A stretch of 47,648 nt of DNA, taken from a virus. The notes below the pieces were generated by a model. It saw only the letters and a list, made by a program, of their open reading frames with translations, was not told the DNA's origin and made no database searches. Positions 40,444 through 47,648 of this stretch are shown one piece after another. The position numbers and the translations under genes were made by a program. The stretch spans positions 1-47,648 of IMG/VR virus record IMGVR_UViG_3300018428_003808. The stretch is one strand, 5' to 3'. Every line of letters starts with the position of its first letter. Within the stretch, counting starts at the first letter, position 1.

Positions 40444-42566
40444 AGTGGATGGGCTCCTGTGTAAATAATAAATTCAATTGTAACAAAGGGTGGCACAGTA
40501 TTTAACGGGTCATTTGTGCTGTTTACCAAGTCACCTGTTCGATTAATTTGTGTTCCAGGATTAGTTCCAACCAAGTTTGAAGATTGTGATCCGGTGTCAG
40601 TTCCTCCTGTTACTGTTGTAGTTGCATAAAATTGTGTGCCAGCATCGCCTTCTAATGTGTGTGCGTGATCTGGCAAGTTAGATTCTAAAATAGTTTGTGT
40701 TTCTGATCCACCTAGTGTACCAACTCCGTTGTTTGGTCCGGTTGTTACACGGTTTGTACCAGTGTATGTTCCAGTTAAATTACCAATTGGGAATCGTCCT
40801 CTAAAATCTGGTAGTAACGGATCAGTAACACTGCCACCATAATTGTTCTGTATAACAAGTCTAAATTCTTCTAAATCTGCAACACCAAAATCAGTTACAA
40901 CAGAACTATAAGATTGGCCATGACAGAATACCCACCCGCTCGGTGCAACAGTACCAGCAAATGGTAAAATTGTACCAATTGGACAAATAGGCCCAACAAT
41001 GTTATAAACCTTGTTGTTGTTTTGGTTTTGGTACATCTGTTCAATAATTTTTCTGTGTGTTGTTTTGTACAACACTCCGTTGCGATTAACTAAAAATTCA
41101 TCATCTTCTGACTCTGCAACAACTTCAGTTTTTCCTTCAATAAAATCATCGTTTAATTCTAAGTTCCATTGTGCAACTGATCCAGTACCATCAAAAATTA
41201 CTGTGTTTGTAGAAACAACATCGCCAGTTGGATCAAAACTAAATGTTGTTGGCGTTGTAAGTTGATTTGCTCTATCAGCAGTACCTGTTACGTTGCCTAC
41301 TAATGTACCTCTAAATGTGCCACCGTTATAAGTATTTGCATATACATTATTGTACAACAACGATGCAGTACCTAAGTTTCTAGTTCCTGTTTCATCTGGT
41401 ACAATGTTTGCTGCTGTTAAACTTGGATCTGCACTTGGGTTTGAACCTGTAATAAAAACATCGCCGCCAATACGCAAATCTCTTTGAATGCCAACACCAC
41501 CAACAACTGTAAGCGCACCATCTGTTACAGCAATTGTATTAACGTTACTGCCAATTTCAACTTTACCATCAGTTACAGCATCTCCGCTGGTTTTAATAAC
41601 AGTTCCGCTGCCTTTAACATCTAGTGCAGCCTGCGGTGCTAATTGGTTAATACCAACATTACCTTGAGGTGTGATACGCAATGCAGTTGTGTTAATACCG
41701 TTGTCATTGACTTTGATATCTACGTTGCCGTCTGGTGAAAATTGTCTGATAATTGCTGTGCTACCACTTACACTAAATTGTAAAAGGTCGTTTTCACCAA
41801 TGCTTAGTCCAGAGTCTCTTTTAATTCTAATTTTTTCTGCAAAGTCATTTGTAGTGCTTTTACGAGCAAAATCTGAACTATCAACAACTGTTGATCCTAT
41901 AACAAGTTTTTCTGCTTTTTCTGATGTGCCATAATATTTTGCAACTACACCTCCGAATGCACTTTCAGTAGGAACATTTACTCCTGGCTTTATTGTATAA
42001 CCAGTTGGAAATCCTGTTATCTTTACTTTAGGTGTAAATGTTTGACTTGCATAAAGAGCAACAATTTTATCATTTACAAAATTGGCTAGTGCAACATAAT
42101 TGTTGTTATCTGTTGCTTCATATGTTATTACTCTTGTGCCTGTAGCAGCACCTTCGCTATAATCAGGTCCTACTAGTAACCATGCAGCACCAGTGTACAA
42201 ATACAATTGTTTTGTACTTGTGTTAACCCATAAATCACCACTGTTACTTTCGGCTGCTTCAGGTTCACTAAGTGCTTTTTTAATATTACCTGCTGCTACC
42301 CAGTTTGTGCCATCATAAACTTTTAATTGATCACTACCGTCGGTAGTATCATACCATAGTTGTCCTTCAACAGGATTTGATGGAGCAGACGAATTTGCAA
42401 AATTTTCTAATAAATGTAAAAAGTTTTCGTTTACAAATTGACCATAGTTTGACAACCCTAAACCAGGAAGTGTTAGGCTAGTATCTTCTGTGTTAGCGGA
42501 ATTTTGTTCAACTGTAATACTACCTTTGTTTACGCTATCAGTAAAATTTACATTATAGTCTGTCAT
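40440..42566 (-). CDS. Tail-fibre protein with Tail Collar domain
   Basis: The 708-aa protein has the shared N-terminal module (L-S-N-Y-G-Q-F-V-N-E-N-F, G-Q-L-W-Y-D-T). Shaft elements follow, including V-D-G-K-V-E-I and the A-L-D-V-K-G-S-G and G-I-Q-R-D-L-R-I-G-G-D-V segments. The last 180 residues carry a phage Tail Collar pattern: G-T-I-L-P-F-A-G, G-W-V-F-C-H-G-Q-S-Y, L-P-D-F-R-G-R-F-P-I-G and L-P-D-H-A-H. It is the first of three fibre genes and probably the main or short fibre. Confidence 0.85.
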   Translation of the reverse strand: MTDYNVNFTDSVNKGSITVEQNSANTEDTSLTLPGLGLSNYGQFVNENFLHLLENFANSSAPSNPVEGQLWYDTTDGSDQLKVYDGTNWVAAGNIKKALSEPEAAESNSGDLWVNTSTKQLYLYTGAAWLLVGPDYSEGAATGTRVITYEATDNNNYVALANFVNDKIVALYASQTFTPKVKITGFPTGYTIKPGVNVPTESAFGGVVAKYYGTSEKAEKLVIGSTVVDSSDFARKSTTNDFAEKIRIKRDSGLSIGENDLLQFSVSGSTAIIRQFSPDGNVDIKVNDNGINTTALRITPQGNVGINQLAPQAALDVKGSGTVIKTSGDAVTDGKVEIGSNVNTIAVTDGALTVVGGVGIQRDLRIGGDVFITGSNPSADPSLTAANIVPDETGTRNLGTASLLYNNVYANTYNGGTFRGTLVGNVTGTADRANQLTTPTTFSFDPTGDVVSTNTVIFDGTGSVAQWNLELNDDFIEGKTEVVAESEDDEFLVNRNGVLYKTTHRKIIEQMYQNQNNNKVYNIVGPICPIGTILPFAGTVAPSGWVFCHGQSYSSVVTDFGVADLEEFRLVIQNNYGGSVTDPLLPDFRGRFPIGNLTGTYTGTNRVTTGPNNGVGTLGGSETQTILESNLPDHAHTLEGDAGTQFYATTTVTGGTDTGSQSSNLVGTNPGTQINRTGDLVNSTNDPLNTVPPFVTIEFIIYTGAHPL

Positions 42567-42569
42567 TTA

Positions 42570-43184
42570 TTACCCCTCAGAAATTCCACTTAAACTTTGA
42601 ATTCTTACTGTATAATCAACTTGAATTAATCTGTTTAGTGATTTTTGTACAGGATGGAAGATAACATGTGTAATTAATCTACCACTGCTACCGTCTGCTG
42701 CGTAACTTCTTAACCCTAATTCATCAAATACATATAAGTTTTCGCTGTTTGCTGCTGTGTCAAACGCATCTTGCCCATCCGGTTCGCCATAGTCTAACAA
42801 ACATCTTACAAGAATATCAGTATAATTTGTACCGCTAACATGACGAATTTCGGTTTTGTTTCTTGTTGGATCAGTGTTTCCTACTGCTAATTCATCAACA
42901 ACTTTTGCATAAGTTTCGTTATACAGACTTGCATTTGTACCAGTACTGTTTGGTGTTAAGTATGTAATAATACCTGTTGGATCAACACTAGTGCCGCCGT
43001 TACCAAAACTGATTTGATATATAAATCCTTGTCCTTGGTTTGCTAAACTTTCTGCAAGTGCAATACTCATGTTTTCATAGTGAATAGCATTTCGCTGATT
43101 CACTATAACTTCACCAGTAGAAGGATCTGAAATTTTAATATGACCCTCTACGTGTATTCCATTTAAATCTTTAATTTCTGTCAT
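42570..43184 (-). CDS. Virion structural protein (~200 aa), likely fibre-base component
   Basis: The 204-aa protein has an N-terminal strand pair (G-H-I-K-I, E-V-I-V-N-Q), a helix (I-A-L-A-E-S-L-A) and S-F-G-N-G-G, then strands with R-L-I-T-H-V-I-F and the closing V-D-Y-T-V-R-I. It is located between the large structural gene and the fibres, so a baseplate or fibre-attachment role is likely. I recognise no named family. Confidence 0.6.
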   Translation of the reverse strand: MTEIKDLNGIHVEGHIKISDPSTGEVIVNQRNAIHYENMSIALAESLANQGQGFIYQISFGNGGTSVDPTGIITYLTPNSTGTNASLYNETYAKVVDELAVGNTDPTRNKTEIRHVSGTNYTDILVRCLLDYGEPDGQDAFDTAANSENLYVFDELGLRSYAADGSSGRLITHVIFHPVQKSLNRLIQVDYTVRIQSLSGISEG

Positions 43185-43192
43185 GTTATGTA

Positions 43193-43210
43193 CCTTATAC
43201 TGTATTTATC
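43193..43210 (-). promoter_or_regulatory. Late-type box and SD before 43184
   Basis: GATAAATA on the minus strand (43210-43203) matches NATAAATA and overlaps the upstream stop. AAGG (43196-43193) is a weak SD 8 nt before the ATG. Confidence 0.65.
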
Positions 43211-46200
43211 GGGGTAACTTAATAGTTGCTTCTTGTAAGAATTTACCGATAGGTCTTTCTGATTCTTCTAGTCCTACACCATCTTCTGTCCAAACTCTAC
43301 CAGTTTTCTTTACAACTTTTATTTCAACACCAGTTGCAGGTATAGTTGTTAAATCAATAATACCATTATTAAGTGTAAATTCTGCTGCTATAGTTTCATC
43401 ACCTGCTGGTGAATCTTGATCAAGTGCAGGGTTAAATTTGCTAATTGCGTTCTTTCTTAATCTACGTCCGCCTACAAAAACTTCTACTTGGTTTATATTA
43501 TCAACTGTAAATTCCATGTCTACAATTTGTGACGAACCATCTGCTTTTGTAGTGTGTGTAGTAATTGTGTCATTGTATTGAATTGTTTCATCTGGGCCTT
43601 GCCCTAACACATAAGAACCAGCAGCATGGAATTCAGGTATACCTGTACCTAATGTACCTCTGCGTAGTTGTGTTAGAATGTTGCCTGACTTGTTAAAGAA
43701 CTCAATTCTTTCTCCATCAATCCAAATAATACCTGGCAGATTTCTCAACGGATCTGGATCCATTATATTACTTGCATCTGTTAGCACAATTCTAGTATCG
43801 TAGTAATATAGATCTTCTTCTAATTCATATGAGTTTCTATCATTAATACGTTTATAATGTGTACGTCCAGTAATATCTCTAAATATTCTGTAACCAATTT
43901 CTTTTGTTGCTACATTGTTTGAGAATTGCAAAATGTCAATGCGATCATCTTCTAGTGGCAATTCTTTTAAACGTACTGCACCAAATCTTTCATCTACAAT
44001 ATAATCTTTGTTTGGTGATAAGAATTCTCCATTTTGGAATACCCATACATAGTTGTTACCTATAATTTCACCATCAAGTTTTATTAAACCATGTGTTAGT
44101 AGATTTCTACGTGCAACACCATCAGTTGTACCTAGAGAATATGTTGTTGACATAACATCAAATGTATAACGTTTAAAGTCATTGATATCATGATTACTAA
44201 ATTGTATAATTTCAATGTCTCTAATTTCGTCTTGATTAATAGTAATATTATCACTCAAGATATATTCAATATTTTGAACTGTTACTAATGTACTATCAGT
44301 TTCTAATACATCAACAATGAATTCTTCATCTGCTAAGAATTCATCTAACAACTGGTTATTTCTACTTTGCACTATTAATGTAGTTGGCGTTACTTCTTCA
44401 ACATTTAATGTATAGAATGTGCTTGTGTTATTGCTTTTAAATCTAATTTCTTGATTTGGTAAAACAATATCCGTTAAATCTACGCCTGTATCTTCAATAG
44501 TAATTTTTGTATCAACTGTATAATATTCAGCATTTGTTAAAATGTAAATGTCAATAATGCTACCTGGAAGTGCAATGTCATTTCTCAAGATTCTAATTTG
44601 TTCTTGAACAGGATCCCAAAGCCACAAATCATTTGCAAGTTGTACATTATCAACAAACACCATCAAGTCAACTGATGGAATTAATCTTACATTATCAAAC
44701 TGCCAGCCGTCAACTTGATAGGTTCTTCTTGTTGACGCAATGTATTGTCTGCTATACCCAGGACTTAAAATTTTATCTCCCGATTTAACAATAATACGTG
44801 GTGCAATTGGCAAATCATTAAATGGTACAGGAACATTACCTGTAAATTTGTGATAATTTGTTTGACTACTATCTGCATTAAATGATTTATCTACAATAAT
44901 TTGACTGTATGATTTAATTTCGCTATCATATACAGTGTATTGAATTTTTGATCCAATGTTAATATCTCTAATTAAATCAATTTGTGCTTTGCCAACATTG
45001 TTTGATATTGAATAATCAACATTGTTTTCTAAAATAAATCCATCTAGCACAACAATAATTGTTTTTGCATCATCAAATTTTGCAAGTGTTTTAATACTGT
45101 TTGTGCTATCACCTAAATATTCTACAACATTCGAGTCGATAATATCTGAACCATTTACACCCATTGTAATAATACAAAGTTTTGCGTTTGCTCGACTACT
45201 GCTATCTTCAAACATCAATGTATTATTTGGGTAATCAACTGAGTATAGTGTACTGTCAATAATTGCACCATCAAGTATTACAATAATATTGTCAAATGTT
45301 GCAGGTTGTGCAGGCAATTCGTAACTGGTTTGATAGTCGTTTGTTGTGTAATTTACAACTCCTATTTCGCCAATACCATCAGTTGTTCTGTGATAAATTG
45401 TCATATCAAGTGTTTCGTGTATTGCGCCAGGAACAAGTTCTTCAGGACCTGCACTGTTAGTTGGACTTATAAAGTCGTCGCCATCAACTATCATTTCATC
45501 TGCAAGTACACCTAGTGCTGTAGTATTACCGCCGTTGGTAAATGCACCGCCGCCTAATGCTGTATCATATGCTGTTGCAATTGGAGTATAACTTCCGTCA
45601 CTACCGGCTTTTCGAATGATAATAATATCGCCTGCTTGAGTTTGTAGTACTTCTTCGTCTATGTCTAAATAGTCAATTATACCGTCGCCGACTAATGGTT
45701 CATAAATTGCATCTGCTGGATTTAGAACTGTACTACCGTCAACATCGTAACGTTTGTCAATGCGTGTTCCGTTAAAGTAAATGTTGTATGTTACATTTAA
45801 TTCAAACGGTTTACTTGCATAAACTCTATTTGTACTACCATCAAGTTCAATAATTTCGTCTTCGTAAACATTAATCATTGTATCCCAAGGCACTTCACCA
45901 AATCCAGTAACGCCAAATCCTTGTTCGCTTCCAAAATCTATGCTGTCATAAATCGGACCTTCATATTCAACACCTTTCATTAATGAAGAAAGACTGTTGT
46001 TTTCGTTTATACCTGGCATACCTGTTGTTGGTGAATATTCTTCAAATATTCTATCTGCTGCTTGTAACATTGACACATCTTTTTTGTATGTAACTGTTAC
46101 AACTGAATCAAGTGCTGGAGCATCTACAAAGTTTACTTTGCCTAAATATCTAGTATATGTTGCATTAGTATCCAATGCATTTTCTACACTAAATGTATTA

Positions 46201-47648
46201 CTTAGTTTTTTGTCTCCATCAACATATACAGCATAAGAATCTGTACGTAAATTCAAAGGCCATTTAAGTGTAAATGTTTCTTTTGATCCAGACGCTGTAA
46301 ATGTTTCAGTAACATCTATAGTTTCAACAAAACGCTTGCCACTTACTCTGTCAAATTTAACAACCATGTGTGCGCTACGCACATTTGAATTGCCTAAAAT
46401 TGCAACTGCTTTTGCAAGTCTGTCGTGCTCTCCGACAATTGTTACTGTTGGTGCAGAATAATATTTGCCGCCTGTTGAAGTTATTTCAATAGCCTTTACA
46501 CTACCCTTTGAAACAAACGCTTGTGCAGTAGTACCGTTATCGCCAGAAACTATTACTTCTGGTGTGGCTTTATAGCCTGCACCGCCGTCAGCAATGTCAA
46601 TTCTAATTACTTCGTATCCATTGTTGTCAACCCAACTTTTGAAAGGATAGTTGTAATACTTTGGATCAATATCTACAATTTCACCGTTTACAAAACTAGC
46701 AAAACTCGGAGTGATTTTACCATCAATATAACTAGGTGGTAAATCAAAATCAGTAATTAAACTGTTAGTAGGCTCTACTCTAGTGTATGCACTGATATAT
46801 TCTCTAATTTTTGTTTTGTAAGGTTTTACTTCGTCAATATAATCTTGATAGTTTTCAAGATTATCATTTTGATATGTAATTTTTTGTGACAGATCGCCAA
46901 CATTGTGTTTTGCTCTTACAAAACTTGTTTTAAATGCCCAATCAACATTTGACTGTTCGTTAAATGCATAACGCAATCCTGCAAAGAATAGTTCATTATA
47001 TTCAACTGTTAAGTCTGCAACAAAGATATCATTTTTAATTGCATTAATGATATTTCTCATTTCATAAACAGGTTCTTTGTCATAAAAACTTATATCATAA
47101 ACAGTAACATCGTAACCCGAAGAGTCTGTGCTATACAAATAAAGTTGTCTACTTAATTGTATTGTACCATTCTGTCTACCAATTGTTTCGTAATTAACAG
47201 TATAATCTTCTGTGTCTTGAGTATCTATTTTCTTTAACAACAACCAGCCACCTGTGCCAATTGTGTTAATTTTAACAATGTCGCCTATATTATCTTCTAA
47301 CGCATACAACTCATAACTTTGATCTATAACAAAATTAATTTCTGTATTTTCAGTATAACCTGTTGCATACCAATCTGTATAATACCAATATGCTGTTGTA
47401 TCATATTGTTGGTTAATAGTGCGTTGCCATTCAGACAATTCTCTATTGTATTCATAGATACTCCAAATACCGCCTACACTACTGTCTGATTTAACTAGAA
47501 CACTGTATGCTCTAACTTTTACTTTAGCATCAGGTGAATAGTTTGTACCACCATTTCTAATGTCTAAAGATGTAATTTTTCCTAAGTTGTTGATAGTTGC
47601 ATTAATAATAGCACCAGTACCGTAGCCATCTTCAACTTCAATACGAGG
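43206..47648 (-). CDS. Very large virion structural protein (5'-truncated by window edge)
   Basis: The minus-strand frame is open from the window end to a stop at 43206, so at least 1480 residues are present; a TTG at 47438 is internal, since the upstream coding sequence continues in frame and shares the repeat style. Early repeats contain N-G-G-T-N-Y-S-P, G-G-A-G-Y-K-A-T-P-E-V and T-G-G-K-Y-Y-S-A-P-T-V. Later units of about 80-100 residues each have V-(F/L)-(L/V)-(D/N)-G then D-Y and an I-x-(L/F) strand. Such multi-domain beta proteins form baseplate, neck or whisker-like parts in marine T4-like phages. There is no enzymatic motif. Confidence 0.75.
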   Translation of the reverse strand, partial: PRIEVEDGYGTGAIINATINNLGKITSLDIRNGGTNYSPDAKVKVRAYSVLVKSDSSVGGIWSIYEYNRELSEWQRTINQQYDTTAYWYYTDWYATGYTENTEINFVIDQSYELYALEDNIGDIVKINTIGTGGWLLLKKIDTQDTEDYTVNYETIGRQNGTIQLSRQLYLYSTDSSGYDVTVYDISFYDKEPVYEMRNIINAIKNDIFVADLTVEYNELFFAGLRYAFNEQSNVDWAFKTSFVRAKHNVGDLSQKITYQNDNLENYQDYIDEVKPYKTKIREYISAYTRVEPTNSLITDFDLPPSYIDGKITPSFASFVNGEIVDIDPKYYNYPFKSWVDNNGYEVIRIDIADGGAGYKATPEVIVSGDNGTTAQAFVSKGSVKAIEITSTGGKYYSAPTVTIVGEHDRLAKAVAILGNSNVRSAHMVVKFDRVSGKRFVETIDVTETFTASGSKETFTLKWPLNLRTDSYAVYVDGDKKLSNTFSVENALDTNATYTRYLGKVNFVDAPALDSVVTVTYKKDVSMLQAADRIFEEYSPTTGMPGINENNSLSSLMKGVEYEGPIYDSIDFGSEQGFGVTGFGEVPWDTMINVYEDEIIELDGSTNRVYASKPFELNVTYNIYFNGTRIDKRYDVDGSTVLNPADAIYEPLVGDGIIDYLDIDEEVLQTQAGDIIIIRKAGSDGSYTPIATAYDTALGGGAFTNGGNTTALGVLADEMIVDGDDFISPTNSAGPEELVPGAIHETLDMTIYHRTTDGIGEIGVVNYTTNDYQTSYELPAQPATFDNIIVILDGAIIDSTLYSVDYPNNTLMFEDSSSRANAKLCIITMGVNGSDIIDSNVVEYLGDSTNSIKTLAKFDDAKTIIVVLDGFILENNVDYSISNNVGKAQIDLIRDINIGSKIQYTVYDSEIKSYSQIIVDKSFNADSSQTNYHKFTGNVPVPFNDLPIAPRIIVKSGDKILSPGYSRQYIASTRRTYQVDGWQFDNVRLIPSVDLMVFVDNVQLANDLWLWDPVQEQIRILRNDIALPGSIIDIYILTNAEYYTVDTKITIEDTGVDLTDIVLPNQEIRFKSNNTSTFYTLNVEEVTPTTLIVQSRNNQLLDEFLADEEFIVDVLETDSTLVTVQNIEYILSDNITINQDEIRDIEIIQFSNHDINDFKRYTFDVMSTTYSLGTTDGVARRNLLTHGLIKLDGEIIGNNYVWVFQNGEFLSPNKDYIVDERFGAVRLKELPLEDDRIDILQFSNNVATKEIGYRIFRDITGRTHYKRINDRNSYELEEDLYYYDTRIVLTDASNIMDPDPLRNLPGIIWIDGERIEFFNKSGNILTQLRRGTLGTGIPEFHAAGSYVLGQGPDETIQYNDTITTHTTKADGSSQIVDMEFTVDNINQVEVFVGGRRLRKNAISKFNPALDQDSPAGDETIAAEFTLNNGIIDLTTIPATGVEIKVVKKTGRVWTEDGVGLEESERPIGKFLQEATIKLPR

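Noticed and set aside
1-47648. tRNA genes, integrase, attachment sites or insertion sequences
   Set aside because: Looking through the short gaps and gene ends I found no cloverleaf, recombinase motif or flanking repeats; the strand flips are better explained by cassettes.

Overview
The window is AT-rich, almost fully coding DNA (no gap reaches 60 bp) with pervasive 4-26 nt gene overlaps, no rRNA or tRNA, and a set of tail-fibre and virion genes. It looks like part of the genome of a marine T4-like tailed phage (cyanophage or pelagiphage myovirus type). Support: three tail-fibre paralogues with a shared N-terminal module, a Tail Collar C-terminus, late-promoter boxes of the T4/cyanomyovirus type (NATAAATA), and gene families typical of such phages. 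The host cannot be decided from this window alone.

Right part (34943-47648, all on the minus strand): seven virion genes. These are a very large structural protein running off the window end, a ~200-aa structural protein, three fibre paralogues and two related particle proteins. Most have a late-type box overlapping the preceding stop codon, followed by a Shine-Dalgarno (SD) sequence.

Left part (1-34897): a 38-gene accessory island of enzymes. I count ten radical SAM proteins in two architectures (auxiliary Cys cluster before or after the core), seven SGNH-hydrolase-like proteins (most with GCS instead of GDS), three GT10-like and at least four GT-A-like glycosyltransferases, an NAD-dependent sugar epimerase, a miniature DegT-type aminotransferase, a glycine-amidinotransferase-like enzyme, three 2OG-Fe(II)-oxygenase-like proteins, a QueC-like PP-loop ATPase, two divergent methyltransferase-like proteins, a pseudokinase-like protein and a long repeat protein resembling a fibre. 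The 25262-34897 section is one minus-strand operon behind a perfect sigma70 consensus promoter. The 1-25282 section flips strand ten times in short cassettes; every convergent pair overlaps at its 3' ends and every divergent pair is 10-44 bp apart.

A reasonable model is an island that builds and edits an unusual glycan or modified peptide: activated sugars (epimerase, aminotransferase, amidinotransferase), transfer (glycosyltransferases), C-H chemistry (radical SAM, 2OG oxygenases) and acyl/ester editing (SGNH). The target could be host surface polysaccharide or the phage's own fibres; this is inference. The most distinctive regulatory observation is that many island start codons lie exactly where a promoter box predicts the transcription start. 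That suggests leaderless mRNAs, including one 20-bp perfect palindrome serving two divergent genes, whereas the virion genes have ordinary leaders with SD sites.
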